Shown: piece after piece, positions 36,662 through 47,319 of the stretch
Layout: the number at the start of each line of letters is the position of its first letter
Numbering within the stretch: the stretch's first letter is position 1
Assembly (NCBI GenBank): GCA_023205875.1
Contig: CP060763.1
Coordinates: 124,001-188,000, forward strand
DNA: 64,000 nucleotides
From: Chloropicon primus
Taxonomy: Eukaryota > Chlorophyta > Chloropicophyceae > Chloropicales > Chloropicaceae
Direction of reading: 5' to 3'
Notes under the pieces: model-generated
Told to the model about the DNA's origin: nothing
The model's database searches: none
What the model saw: only the letters and a program-made list of their open reading frames with translations
Program-made: the position numbers and the translations under genes

Positions 36662-38924
36662 GAGGAGGAGCTCTGGGCAATGCCCGATAACCATGAACAA
36701 GGAGGAGGACAAGGTGGATGAGTACGCGGGGTTGAACGCGGGGAGCTTGGAGGACATTCTGAGCAACCTGCCCCCTCCTCCTGAGGGGGCGAACGACAAG
36801 GACTACGCGGCTTACGCGGCAGCGGCAGCGCAATACACGCAGCAGGCAGCGAGCGCGCTGAAGATCGACGTGGAGTCGATCCAGGGGCTGAACCCGAACC
36901 TGAACGGGGTTTACCACCGGGAGGGAGACCGCGGGATGGGGCACTCGGTGGGCTCGACGGCGGCGAGTCTTGGCATGGGCCTCCCGCTCCTGCCCGGGAT
37001 GGAGGAGGCGGCCGCTCTGCTGAGGGCGAGCGGGGCCCACGTGGGCGTGGGGACGAGCTCCTCGGGCAGCGCGCTCGACACGCACTCCCTCCAGGACTCG
37101 CTCCTGGAGGACACTCTCGGGAAATCGGGCGGGGGCGTCCTCCCGGGGTACGGTGGCTGCCCGTTGCCGGGCGGGCCCGGATCTGGGGAGCGAGGAGTGT
37201 ACGGCGGAGGGAAGCACGCCAAGGGAAAGGGTTTCGCGGGAAACAACGGAGCTGGCTCAGGCGGCAGCAACGGGAACAGCATCGTCAGCTTCTGGGACAT
37301 GGACGCGGACAAGACGGAGCAGGAGAAGCTGCGGGCGTTCTGGCTCGGCCTGTCCGAGGCGGAGAGGAGGGACCTGGTGAAGATCGAGAAGCAGGCCATC
37401 CTCAAGGAGATGAAGGGGCAGCAGAAGTACATCTGCTCGTGCAGCGTGTGCGGCAGGAGGAGGGAAGTCCTCGAGGAGGAGCTCGAGATGCTTTACGACG
37501 CCTACTACGCGGAGCTGGCCCTGGACAAGAAGACGAAGGAGCTCGAGGGCAGGAAGGAGCTCGAGGCCGACGGGAAGGAGGCCAGCAACGCGCTGGAGCC
37601 GGGGGCGCGGTCCAGGATCACTGCGGGGGGGCGGCAGTCGTCCGGGAGCCAGGGCGGCGCGAAGAAGTCCAGGCTCAACCCCACGTACGACAGCGGGGGG
37701 GAGGACTCCTCGGAGGACATGACCCTCTCCAACAGCCTGACGGTCAGGGGCGACATGCTCACCGTCTGTGACGACCTGCTGGAGGACGACGGCCAGAGGT
37801 TCTTCGACTTGCTGCTCAAGATCGCAGAGAGCCGGTACCACTACAGGGATGAGCTTAGTGGTCTCGACGCCGCCGAGTTCGACGACGACGACTTCGACGA
37901 CCTCACGGACGACGAGGATGACCTCACGGACGAGGACGACGAGGACACGGACAACGAGGACAGCGACTACTTGGAGGAGCAGAGGATGGAGGAGGGAAGG
38001 CGGATGTTCCAGATGTTTGCCGCCCGAATGATTGAGCAAAGGCTTTTGGTGGCCTACAGGGAGAAGTGCTCGCTGGAGGCCCAGGAGCAGCTGATCAGGG
38101 AGGAGGAAGAGGCGGAGAGGGAAAAGGAGGAGCGGCAGAGACTAAAGAAGGAGAAGGAGAAGGAGAGGAAGAAGAAGCGGAAGGAGCAGAAGAAGGCCCA
38201 GAAGGCCGCGGGGGAGGCAGAGAAGCTTCGGAAGCAGAAACTGGAGGAGGAGGCCAAGCTCGAGGCGAAGAGGAAGAAGGAGGTCTTGGAGAAGAAGCGC
38301 AAGGAGGAGAGGGAGCAGCAGAGGATCAAGGAGGAGAGGGACAGGAACATCGAGCTGGCAAGGAGGAGGGAGGAGCTTCAGAGGATGAAGGAGAAGGAGG
38401 ACCAGGAGCGGAGGAGGGTGGCGGAGATGGTGGCGGAGAGGCAGCAGCAGCAGAGGGCCAAGCAGAACCAGCAGCCGAAGCCTCAGGTCGTCAAGGTCGC
38501 GCAGCCGCCGGCGATGCAGCCGCCGGCTCAGTACCAGCCCCAGCCCCAGCCTCAACTGCAGCCTCAGTTTGTTGAGCCTCAGTTTGTTGAGCCTCAACCC
38601 CAAGTTCAGTTCCACCAGCACCGGCCGCCCATGGTCCAGCCTCACATGGCCCACCCGCACCACCAGCTTCACAACCCTGGTCCACTCGTGCACCAGCAGC
38701 CTCAGCAGCCCATGGTCGCCGTGCAGCCTCACATGGCCCACCAGCTTCAACCTCCACCACCGCATATTCACAACCCTGGTCCACTCGTGCACCAGCAACC
38801 ACCACCTCCACAACCCCAACCACCCCAGCCTCAGCAGCCTCAGCAGCAGCAGCAGCAGCAGGGCGAGAGGAGCGAGATTCTCTCCCTCCTGCCCACGGAC
38901 TTGCTGGACTCGCTGGAACTTTAA
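36468..38924 (+). CDS. NST1-like protein, long charged coiled coil
   Basis: A single exon of 818 residues. The conserved block lies at about 290-345: RAFWLGLSEAERRDLVKIEK, then EMKGQQKYICSCSVCGRR and EEELEMLYDAYYAELA, which matches fungal NST1 (negative regulator of salt tolerance) and its relatives. It is followed by a second conserved stretch (NSLTVRGDMLTVCDDLLEDD), an Asp/Glu run near 470-510, a 150-residue Glu/Lys/Arg coiled coil and a Pro/Gln/His-rich tail with two QFVEPQ-type and two HNPGPLVHQQ repeats. The family is linked to splicing factors and P-body-like assemblies in yeast; the role here is inferred. Thr and Asp/Thr runs come from CGA/ACG trinucleotides. Confidence 0.8.
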
Positions 38925-39266
38925 AAAAAGCAAACAAAACAAGAACTCGTATTTTTTTCGTATTGAATTTTTGCTTTTTCGTTTCCAGGAACACCACCCA
39001 GCAACGCATCACATCCATCCCCATCCCTTCCCTTCCTCCCTTTCCTTGCCTTTGAATCACCCTTCCTGTCACCAAGCGTGGGATCTTTGGAAAGAGGAAG
39101 AGGAAACGGATCCATCCACCCCACATCCCACACCCCATCCCACCCCATCCCTTCCTTTCCCTTCCCCCTTCCTCTTCCCTCCATACCATACCCCTCCCCT
39201 CCCCTCACTCGAAAGAGAAAGAGAAAGATCTCGATCAGAGAGAGAGAGAGAGAGAGGAGGGCGACG
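38925..39266 (+). promoter_or_regulatory. short intergenic region with one promoter-element-like copy
   Basis: A forward, weak copy has GAAAG at 39090 (CCAAGCGTGGGATCTTTGGA then AAGAGGAAGAGG), against the usual direction for a plus gene. CCCATCCC-type repeats (39120-39190) and a GA run (39238-39257) precede the ATG at 39267. Confidence 0.35.
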
Positions 39267-42245
39267 ATGAGCAGCGCGATCGACATGGAGGAGCGGGCCA
39301 AGGCCAGGATCGAGGCCGAGGTCCAGAACCTCCTCGATCCGGACGCCTTCCAGCTCTCCGAAGGAAACGAGAAAGTTCTCCTCAGACAGAAAAGCGTAAG
39401 TTCATCTTCTTTTGGATGGATGAGAACAATCATCTTCTTCTTCTTTCAACATCACCATAACATCATAAGTGTATCATCCGAGAAAGAGCGAGCGAGAGGG
39501 AGGTTGTTTCGGCTTCATCACGAGGTCCACGCTTTTCCCCTCCCCTTCGCTGACATCGCATCCTCCACGACGCTGACTCCTTTCCAACTTCAACTGCTGA
39601 TGGTGATGATGATGATGGTGGTGTTGGTGATGATGATGGTGGTGGTGGTGTTGGTTCAGTACATTGATGAGCTGGAGATGGACGTGGATGAGGAGCAGGA
39701 GCTGAAGGAGAAGAAGGAGAAGCTGTGGAAGTTGCTCTGCACTTACCTTCCCTGTGACGTCCTTTCTCTGCAAAAATCGATTGTCCAGCACGTGGAGTAC
39801 ACCCTCGCTCGAAGGCGATACAAGAGAGACAAGTGTTCGTTCTACCAGGCCACTGCGATTTCCGTGAGGGATCGGTTGATTGAGAGGTGGACCGATACCC
39901 AGCAGTACCTGAGCTCCAAGGATTCCAAGAGGGTGTACTACCTGTCCCTGGAGTATCTCCTGGGCCGCAACTTGCAGAATGCCATGTCTTGCCTCGCGCT
40001 GAGGAACAGGTACGCCGCAGCGCTCGAGGAGCTCGGGTACAGTCTAGAGGAGCTCACGGAGGAGGAGAGGGATCCTGGATTGGGGAGTGGGGGCCTAGGA
40101 AGGCTTGCATCGTGCTTCCTTGATTCTCTTGCGACCTTGAATTTCGGTGCGTGGGGGTACGGCCTCCGGTACAAGTTTGGTTTGTTCGAGCAGCGGCTGA
40201 TCAGCAAGGCGCAAGCGGAGTTCCCAGACTTTTGGCTCAAGGAGGGGTACCCTTGGGAGGTGGAGCGGCCGGATGTGCAGTATTTAGTCAGGATGTACGG
40301 CGAGGTGGAGGATCGGGTGGATCCGGAGACGGGGGAGGTCAAGGTGGCCTGGAAGGGAGGGGAGGACGTCCTCGCGGAGGGCTTCGACATTCCCGTGCCC
40401 GGCTTTCACACGCTGAACACGAACAACTTAAGGCTCTGGACCAGCAAAGCGAGCTGCGAGTTCGACCTGGGAAGCTTCAACGACGGCCAGTACTACGCAG
40501 CCATCGAGGAGAAGGAGAGGTCCGAGCCCCTGACGAGCGTGCTGTATCCTTGCGACAACAATGCGCCGGGGAAGGAGCTCAGGCTGAGGCAGCAGTACTT
40601 TTTCGTCTCGGCAACTCTACAGGACATCCTCCGGCGGTACAAGAAGAGCCCGAGCCACGGCTTGCTCGATCTACCGAACAAGGTGGCGATACAGCTGAAC
40701 GAGACCCACCCGGCGATCGCAATCCCGGAGCTCATGAGGCTGCTCCTCGACGATGAGAATCTCTGCTGGCAGGACGCTTGGCACATCGTGCACAACACCT
40801 GCGCGTACACGAACCACACCGTGATGCCGGAGGCCCTGGAGATTTGGCCCTTGCCCCTGGTGGAGCAGATCCTGCCCAGGCACCTTCGGATCATTTACGA
40901 GATCAACCACCAGTTCTTGAGCGAGGTCAGGAGGAGGTGGCCCGGGGACCCTCAGAGGGTGGCCAGGATGTCCATCATCGAGGAGAGCGAGCCCAAGATG
41001 GTCAAGATGGCCCACCTTGCGATAATTGGGTGCCACAAGGTCAACGGGGTCGCCCAGGTCCACACCGGCCTGCTCTGCAAGAGCCTGTTCCGGGATTTCT
41101 ACGAGATGTGGCCAGAAAAGTTCGTGAACATCACCAACGGGGTGAACCATCGGCGGTGGATGCTTCAGGCGAATCCGGCGATGAGCGCGGTGATCTCGAA
41201 ATGGCTGGGGACCCACGACTGGGTCCACGACTTGGGGAGGCTGGAGAGGCTCAAGGAGCTGAGCTCGAACCCCGAGTTCCAGAGGGACTGGCAGGAGATG
41301 AAGAGGTACAACAAGCGCAAGCTTGCCGAGTTCATCGAGAGGACGTGCGACGTCGACGTGGATGCGGACGCCATGTTCGACGTCCACGTGAAGAGGATCC
41401 ACGAGTACAAGAGGCAGTTCATGAACATTCTCGGGGTGGCCTACAGGTACTTGAGGATTCTGTCCCTTCTCGCGGAGGAGAAGTTTGATGAGCTCAGGCA
41501 GGTCGTTCCCAAGGTGGTCATCTTCGCGGGCAAGGCGGCGCCGAACTACTCGGTCGCCAAGGACGTGATCAAGCTGATCATCGCGATCGCGGACACGATC
41601 AACAGCGACACGCGGATCGGCGGCTTGCTCAAAGTCGTTTTCATTCCAAACTACAACGTCTCCGTGGCGGAGGTGATCATCCCGGGGAGCGACCTCTCGC
41701 AGCACATCAGCACCGCCGGGTTCGAGGCCTCCGGGACCAGCAACATGAAGTTTTGCATGAACGGGTCCCTCCTCTTGGGATCCAGGGACGGGGCCAACCT
41801 GGAGATCGAGCAGTCCGTCGGGAGGGCGAACATCTTCATGTTCGGGGCGAACACCAAGGAGGTGAGGACCCTCCAGACCACCATGCAGTACAGGAAGCCC
41901 CAGCTGGACGGCAGGCTGGCGCACGTGACGCAGGAGATAAGGTCGGGGAGGTTCGGACCCACCTCCTTTGACTCGTTGGTCGACAGCCTGCTTCCCGAGA
42001 ACGACCGCTACATGGTGGGTCACGACTTTGGGTCCTACCTCGAGGCCCTCGAGGTGAGCGACGCGGCCTTCCGCAAGCCCGAGGAGTGGACCGCGAAAAC
42101 CATCGTGTCGTGCGCCTCCATGAGCCGCTTCTCGTCCGATCGATGCATCAGGGAGTACGCGGAGAAAATTTGGAACGTGGAGCCCCACCAGTTCAGGCCG
42201 CCCAACAAAAACACAAGCAGCAGCAGCAACAACAACAACCCCTAA
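39267..42245 (+). CDS. glycogen/starch alpha-glucan phosphorylase
   Basis: Two exons, 39267-39395 and 39660-42245, 904 residues. The enzyme releases glucose-1-phosphate from alpha-1,4-glucan with pyridoxal phosphate as cofactor. The cofactor-lysine block EASGTSNMKFCMNGSLLLGS is intact, as are DPGLGSGGLGRLASCFLDS, LNETHPAIAIPELMRLL, ITNGVNHRRWM and VHVKRIHEYKRQFMNILG. The family length is about 840-950. No large insertion of the plastid PHO1 type is seen and no clear transit peptide, so a cytosolic form is possible; that is inference. The 264-nt intron contains (GAT)n and (GGT)n runs before the acceptor. The C-terminus ends in an Asn/Ser run. Confidence 0.95.
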   Translation: MSSAIDMEERAKARIEAEVQNLLDPDAFQLSEGNEKVLLRQKSVSSSSFGWMRTIIFFFFQHHHNIISVSSEKERARGRLFRLHHEVHAFPLPFADIASSTTLTPFQLQLLMVMMMMVVLVMMMVVVVLVQYIDELEMDVDEEQELKEKKEKLWKLLCTYLPCDVLSLQKSIVQHVEYTLARRRYKRDKCSFYQATAISVRDRLIERWTDTQQYLSSKDSKRVYYLSLEYLLGRNLQNAMSCLALRNRYAAALEELGYSLEELTEEERDPGLGSGGLGRLASCFLDSLATLNFGAWGYGLRYKFGLFEQRLISKAQAEFPDFWLKEGYPWEVERPDVQYLVRMYGEVEDRVDPETGEVKVAWKGGEDVLAEGFDIPVPGFHTLNTNNLRLWTSKASCEFDLGSFNDGQYYAAIEEKERSEPLTSVLYPCDNNAPGKELRLRQQYFFVSATLQDILRRYKKSPSHGLLDLPNKVAIQLNETHPAIAIPELMRLLLDDENLCWQDAWHIVHNTCAYTNHTVMPEALEIWPLPLVEQILPRHLRIIYEINHQFLSEVRRRWPGDPQRVARMSIIEESEPKMVKMAHLAIIGCHKVNGVAQVHTGLLCKSLFRDFYEMWPEKFVNITNGVNHRRWMLQANPAMSAVISKWLGTHDWVHDLGRLERLKELSSNPEFQRDWQEMKRYNKRKLAEFIERTCDVDVDADAMFDVHVKRIHEYKRQFMNILGVAYRYLRILSLLAEEKFDELRQVVPKVVIFAGKAAPNYSVAKDVIKLIIAIADTINSDTRIGGLLKVVFIPNYNVSVAEVIIPGSDLSQHISTAGFEASGTSNMKFCMNGSLLLGSRDGANLEIEQSVGRANIFMFGANTKEVRTLQTTMQYRKPQLDGRLAHVTQEIRSGRFGPTSFDSLVDSLLPENDRYMVGHDFGSYLEALEVSDAAFRKPEEWTAKTIVSCASMSRFSSDRCIREYAEKIWNVEPHQFRPPNKNTSSSSNNNNP

Positions 42246-42391
42246 TGCCCAAAGGCAAAGGTCCAACCATTGTATACCATCATTGTCCAACATAACCTTT
42301 TTCCACCATCGCTGTCTTCATCGTCGTCCTCGGCCTCGTCGTTTGCGCCAGCCTGTGCACCTTCATCTTCATTTTTCAATCCTTGATGTGC

Positions 42392-42417
42392 GTTAGGGTT
42401 TCGTTTCGTAACGCTCA
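42392..42417 (+). promoter_or_regulatory. telo-box-like and CGTAACG elements before the SCAMP start
   Basis: TTAGGGTTT (AAACCCTAA on the other strand, the plant telo-box) at about 42393 is followed by CGTAACGCTC at 42408, 12 bp before the ATG at 42430. Confidence 0.4.
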
Positions 42418-42429
42418 AGGGAGGGCACG

Positions 42430-43616
42430 ATGGCGAACTTGGGGTGGGGCGGAGTAGGGAACACGCTTGTGGCGGGTGGGAGCGACGAGGAGAGCACTTC
42501 TGCGACTCCGCCGCAGGCTGCCCCTCCTCAGGCGAAGGGCGGGGAGCCTCCGGTGCCCGCCTGGGCGACGCCGAATGCAGGATCGACCTCCAAGGGCAAG
42601 GGAAAGAAGGACTCGGGGAGGGAGATGTCGAAGGATGACGGGCCTCCCGTGATTCCGGCGGTGGTGGAGTCGCCGAGCGCCAGCGGGATCGAGCCCGTCC
42701 AGTCCAAGAAGCAGATGAACGCCCGGATGGATGACATCTCTCGAAGGGAGTACGCCGTGAAGCAGCGCGAGGAGTACGTCAAGGAGCTGGAGAGCAGGCT
42801 AAAGGAGGGTGGCATCGAGATAAAGCCGAAGAACTGTGAGTATCTCATCCGGGGCACTTCCTCGGTCTTGGCTCTCGCTTTGCGTGCTGACCTTTCTTCT
42901 GCTTCTTCTACTACTACTTCTTCTTCTTCTTCTCTCTCTCCGCCTCGAACGCAGGGCCCAGGTGCAAGCCAATCTTGTACCACGACATAGGCGCAGAGAT
43001 TCCCGTCCCGAACCAGCCGGTCTGCAAGGCTGGGTATTACTGCTGGATGCTGACCGTTTCGGGGTACATCGTGAACTTCCTTGCGGTTGCCATCCAATTC
43101 TTCATGGGCCTGGGAACCCTCGCCTGCTTCTTCTTCGCCGCGCTCGCCACCGTGATCGGAGTCTTCTGTTCCTGGTGGACGGTCTACTCCTCGCTCTACG
43201 CGTGCTTGCAGACGAGGGGATCCACCTACTCGTACGGCAAGTACTTCTTCCACAAGACGATTGCCATCGGTTGGGCCATCTGGGTGATCATCTCGCCCCC
43301 CATAGGCTCCTCGGACTGCTTTGTCGCTGGGTTCTTCGTCATGATCGACCAGTTCAGCGCCAAGGGGGCCAAGGGCACGACGGGAGGCATACTGAGCATA
43401 ATTAACATCGTGATCTGGGGACTGGCCCTGTTTCTCTCCCTGTACGAGATGATCTGGGTGTTCGCCATCTGGAAAAAGGGAGGAGGTCTGGAGGACCTCC
43501 AGACGCAGCAGCAAAACGCTTCGACCGCCGCGATGGTGTTCCAGAACGACACGGTCAGCAGCACGGCGAAGAGGCTCTTCGGTGGGGCTCCTCGCGACAG
43601 TGGCATCAAGTTGTAA
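42430..43616 (+). CDS. secretory carrier-associated membrane protein (SCAMP)
   Basis: Two exons, 42430-42835 and 42955-43616, 355 residues; the join restores the family block NWPRCKPILYHDIGAEIP. SCAMPs are four-helix proteins of the trans-Golgi, endosomes and plasma membrane. Here a Pro/Ala/Gly-rich N-terminus is followed by a short coiled coil (RREYAVKQREEYVKELESRL), then four membrane helices (ILYHDI...; YCWMLTVSGYIVNFLAVAI; LACFFFAALATVIGVFCSWW; IAIGWAIWVIISPP; GILSIINIVIWGLALFLSL) and a cytosolic tail (FQNDTVSSTAKRLF). NPF repeats of animal forms are absent. The intron has a (CTT)n tract before its acceptor. Confidence 0.9.
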
Positions 43617-43771
43617 AGCTGTCATCTCATCCGTCTGTTGGATCCATCCTTCGCCCCCATCACCATCATTCTCTTGCGTGTACAACTCTCTCCCTTCAGC
43701 TTTGCAGTCTCCTGCATCCTCCTCCACGCCTGTCCTCCACCTCTTCCGTCTCCTTGAATCCCCTTCAATCG

Positions 43772-43810
43772 TGTCAAGCGAGGGCTCTCTGGAAAGGGGA
43801 AGAGACAACG
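43772..43810 (+). promoter_or_regulatory. promoter-element copy upstream of the tRNA methyltransferase gene
   Basis: A forward copy with GAAAG at 43792 (GTGTCAAGCGAGGGCTCTCT then GGAAAGGGGAAGAGAC). It is one of three copies whose direction is opposite to the usual rule. The region 43617-43930 also has CATCACCATC runs and no gene. Confidence 0.45.
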
Positions 43811-43930
43811 GATCCATCCATCACACCCTCGTCATGCTCCTCCCCTTACCCTCCTCCTCCCCTTCCGATCCCACCATCACCATCACCATCACCACCTCCT
43901 GGTCTGCCAGAGAGAGAGGAGGGGTTGGGG

Positions 43931-45265
43931 ATGCCGACGCCGAGTGGCTTGTCACGAGGAGGACGGTTGGCACGAGGAGGATCGAGGAGGAGGCTCAGCA
44001 TCGAGCACGGCAGGAAGCTTCATCCCCATCGCCCTCATCCTCATCCCGTGGCGATGAGCTCGCCTCTCAAGGAGGAGGAGGAGGAGGAGGAGGAGGATGC
44101 AGGGAGGAGACAGAGGATGGAGAGGTACACGAGCAGAAGCGGTTACGATGGAGGGAGGAAGGGCAACCTCGCGAGTGAGTACCACGATTCAGACTTTGAT
44201 TGGATGGAGTTGAGGGAGGAGGCGGAGAAGATTCTTTCTTCCAAGGAGGAAGGGAATCATGAACGTGAACGTGGTGGTGATGATGAGAAGGATGGTGGCA
44301 TCGAGAAGCTCGGTGACCAGGGCAAAGCGTGGGAGAAGTTCCACAACAAGGTAAGGAGGAGAGATGGTGGTGGCGGGGGAGGGGTTGGAATCTCTTCCTC
44401 TTGCTCTTTCCAAAGAGCCCTCACTTGATTCAGATGGAGGAGGAGGAGGAGGAGGAGGAGGAGGAGGAGGAGGAGGAGGTTGTTGTTGTTGTTGTTGTTG
44501 GTCCTCGTCAAGGGGGGACAGTTTGTGCTGACAGATGGATTTCATCCACCATCGCTTTTTTTTTTGCTTTTTCTCGTTTTCTTGTTTCAGGTGAACAGCA
44601 CAGCAAAGTTCTTCAAGGAGAAGCGATACATCCTGCAGGAGTTCCCTGCCTTGCTGGAGGAAAATGTCCTCGAGGTGTGCGAGTTTGGCTGTGGCAACGG
44701 GAGCACCGTGATCCCGATCCTGAAAGGAAACCCGTTGGCCAGGGTGACGGCCATGGACTTCAGTGAATCTGCGGTGGAGCACACCAGGCAAGCCGTGGAG
44801 AGGGAGGGGTTCGAGTCCGCCAGGTGCACCGTGATGACCCGCGACCTGAGTTCCGGTGTTGTCGTGGAGGAGGAGGGGGGCTCTGGGGAGGAAGGGAAGT
44901 TCGACGCCGTTCTCATGGTCTTCTTCCTCTCTGCGGTTCCCCCGCCAAAGATGGACAAAGCGATTGGGAATGCTCTCCATCTTCTCAAGCCGGGAGGCCG
45001 CGTCTTCTTCAGGGATTATGGCATGTTCGACCTCACTCAGCTCAGGTTCCCTCAGGACCAGAAGCTGGGAAGCAAGCTGTATCACAGGGGTGACAACACC
45101 TTGTCCTACTTTTTCACTCTCGAGGATCTTGCGGCCAAGTTCGAGGGGGAGGGGTTCGAAACGGTAGAGACGGACTACGCCTGCGTGGAGCTGTATAACC
45201 GAAAGAAGGACTTTGAGATGAGGAGGGTGTTCGCTCATGGCGTCTTTCGAAAGCCGCTGCGGTGA
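43931..45265 (+). CDS. METTL2/6/8-like tRNA 3-methylcytidine methyltransferase
   Basis: Two exons, 43931-44350 and 44591-45265, 364 residues; the join restores AWEKFHNKVNSTAKFFKEKR. The family methylates C32 of the anticodon loop of some tRNAs. Visible family blocks: YILQEFPALLEE, the SAM-binding VCEFGCGNGSTVIPIL, VTAMDFSESAVEHTR, FDAVLMVFFLSAVPP, GGRVFFRDYGMFDLTQLRF and SKLYHRGDNTLSYFFTLEDL. Exon 1 is Glu- and Arg-rich. The start is uncertain: 43931 (a basic leader that could be a targeting peptide) or 44054. The 240-nt intron is unusual in containing a copy of the promoter element and (GGA)n and (GTT)n runs. Confidence 0.85.
44395..44432 (+). promoter_or_regulatory. intronic copy of the promoter element
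   Basis: A reverse copy with CTTTC at 44406 (CCTCTTGCTCTTTCCAAAGA then GCCCTCACTTGATTC). It lies inside the methyltransferase intron and points towards exon 2. Confidence 0.45.
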
Positions 45266-45331
45266 AAGGTTGTTGATAGGAAAGCTCGGGACTTGGTCGA
45301 CTGTTGTCCTGGCCATAAATAACAATAACAA

Positions 45332-46516
45332 TTACAAGTCTTCGTCTAATCGAGTGCAAACCGTGTTGGCAAGACCACCTCGATTGCCGACCTCGACGGA
45401 ACCAAAGCGTTCCGCAAAGGCCTTCGGAAGGGCGATGCCGTTGGGTGGGCAGATCCACAGCCGAAGCAGGTGCCTGGGGGGCTCGCCAGCGGCATCGACG
45501 AATTCAGACCGCGAGTGCAGAATGGTGTGGTTGTGAAGGAGCTGCAAGTCCCCGGGCTCGAGCATTTGTTGGAGAGCGTTTTCCTCCGCCTTCCGCTCGA
45601 CCAGGTCCAGCGCCTGCACTTGGAGGGGGTCGAGGGGCGGGACGTCGTCCCAGCGCTGCGCCGCGGTGATGAACGAGCGGTCGAGAATGCAAGCGATCTT
45701 GCCCTGCGGGGTGCGATGGAAGATGGGCATTTCGTAATAGCCTTTTTTCCCCTTCGGGACCTCCCCCTTTCGATCGACGTGGAAGTTCTCCAGCAAGACT
45801 CGCGCCAAGTGCGGGGCCTCCCTCTCAATCTCCTCGTAAATCGTCACGCTGCTCGTGAACGAGCTCAGCCCGCCTTGCTTGGCCTGGTGCAGGCAAAGGA
45901 GTCCCACGATGTCGCAACTGTCGGTGTGGAAAGGCTGGGCCGCGTTCGTGGCGTAGATCCTGGTCGACGGGCTGTTGGGGTCCAGTCCCAAGTTCTTGAC
46001 GTGCCCCAGGATGTGACCCTCCTTGTTCTGGGGCACGAGCGTCCCGAGAGACCTCCCAAGCAGCAGAGCCGCAACCCCCCTCTCCTCTTCGCTCAGCTGG
46101 TCGATGGGAACCCCTCTGATGAGTGCGAACCCCCTTCCCCAAATCAGCGACTCTCGAACGCCCTCAAGCTTGGCAAGGAGGTCACTCGGAAAGAACAATC
46201 GCACGTCCTCGTCCTCGCGCCCGCCCGCCTCTTCCCTCCCTCCTCGAATCCTTTTGAAGTTCGCAACTCCGTCCAAGACCGCCTCTCTCTCCCTCTTGCT
46301 GAGGTGCCACTCCCACTCCCCTCGCGTCCTCAAGGCTTCCTCCGTCGTCCAGTTCGCCCGCCCCGGCTCTCGTCCGCGCATCCTGCTCGACAATGCGACG
46401 AATCGAAAGCCTCGCGAGGGCCGCAGGGCCACGAACCTCCCACCATCACGATGAATCCTTCCCTTTGTCCCGCGATGACTCCTCCCTCTCGCTGCCCTGC
46501 AACCACCAAGGACCAT
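45332..46516 (-). CDS. TauD/TfdA-family Fe(II)/2-oxoglutarate dioxygenase
   Basis: A single exon of 394 residues. The iron ligands of the TauD fold are visible: HxD in AAQPFHTDSCDIVGLLCLH, the distal His in LLHNHTILHSRSEF, and the 2-oxoglutarate-binding Arg in RHLLRLWICPPNG. Other blocks are ESLIWGRGFALIRGVPID and GLSSFTSSVTIYEEI. Relatives in fungi and algae are described only as TauD-like hydroxylases; the substrate is unknown. The N-terminal 80 residues are basic and could be a targeting peptide. ATGs at 46516 and 46381 are both possible; upstream the frame continues only by non-ATG starts. It converges on the methyltransferase gene, 66 bp between stops. Confidence 0.8.
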   Translation of the reverse strand: MVLGGCRAARGRSHRGTKGRIHRDGGRFVALRPSRGFRFVALSSRMRGREPGRANWTTEEALRTRGEWEWHLSKREREAVLDGVANFKRIRGGREEAGGREDEDVRLFFPSDLLAKLEGVRESLIWGRGFALIRGVPIDQLSEEERGVAALLLGRSLGTLVPQNKEGHILGHVKNLGLDPNSPSTRIYATNAAQPFHTDSCDIVGLLCLHQAKQGGLSSFTSSVTIYEEIEREAPHLARVLLENFHVDRKGEVPKGKKGYYEMPIFHRTPQGKIACILDRSFITAAQRWDDVPPLDPLQVQALDLVERKAEENALQQMLEPGDLQLLHNHTILHSRSEFVDAAGEPPRHLLRLWICPPNGIALPKAFAERFGSVEVGNRGGLANTVCTRLDEDL

Positions 46517-46559
46517 CTTCAAGCCGAAGCAGACCACCAATCCGAGAGATACACCGGTC

Positions 46560-46775
46560 GTGCGCACCAGCAATCGAAAGATCTCGAGCCAACGCTTCGC
46601 TCCGAACGCCCTCTTCCTCCGGATCCACCTCCCTCGCTCTCCACCGCGTCGCAAAGCACGCGATGAGCCTCCTCCTGGCTGCCCTCAAATGCCTTGATGA
46701 CCAAAGTTGGCGACCATTCCGGTTGCCAAACGAGTCGATCGAGGGCTCGTTCGAAAGAGAAAGAGATATTCTACC
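46560..46775 (-). promoter_or_regulatory. two phased promoter elements of the dioxygenase gene
   Basis: Forward copies have GAAAG at 46576 (CAATCGAAAGATCTCGAG) and 46753 (CGAGTCGATCGAGGGCTCGT then TCGAAAGAGAAAGAG), 177 bp apart. Confidence 0.55.
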
Positions 46776-46999
46776 GCGATGCGTTGACACCTTTCCCTCT
46801 TACGCTCTTGTTCTCTCCATCTTTCTCTCGTTCTTTCTCCTCCTCCGTCGATCTCTCCTCTCTGAAGATGGGAGTTCACGATAGCGCGTTCAAAACCGCC
46901 ACGAAGAAAACGGAACGAGAGAGAGAGAGGTAAGACCTTCGCGGAGGAAGCGGAGGGGGAAGGAGGGGGCGGAGGGAGGAGGGGGTTGGACCAACGAAC

Positions 47000-47222
47000 G
47001 CTTCGTCTCGCGAGCTTTCGAACGACCCCTCTCACGAACGTTTTCTCAAACGTTGTCCATGTCAAGTGTCGAGAGAGACGTGGTTTTCGCCTCCACGTGA
47101 AGGGATCGAGTGCCCATTGTAGCAACAAGTGCGAACGTTTGGAGGAAGCGGAAGGGGACGGAAGCGGGACAGACGGAAGCGTTACGTCTCGATCTTTCCG
47201 TGGACCTCTCGCACGAAAATTT
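47000..47222 (+). promoter_or_regulatory. two phased promoter elements of the MUT9-like kinase gene
   Basis: Reverse copies have CTTTC at 47015 (CGTCTCGCGAGCTTTCGAAC then GACCCCTCTCACGAACG) and 47194 (GCGTTACGTCTCGATCTTTC then CGTGGACCTCTCGCACG), 179 bp apart. Within the same 800-bp divergent region they mirror the forward copies at 46576 and 46753. Confidence 0.6.
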
Positions 47223-47319
47223 TGTCTTCCGTTTGAGGGTGGAACGTCTGATCTTCTTCATTCTTTTGTTTTTGTTTTTTTCCTTGTTTTTGATAACATG
47301 ATATGTATATCATTAGAAG

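Noticed and set aside
40671-42293. 540-codon minus frame antisense to the phosphorylase gene
   Set aside because: It is a shadow of a strongly supported gene; its Val/His/Asp/Leu-rich content follows from the sense codons.
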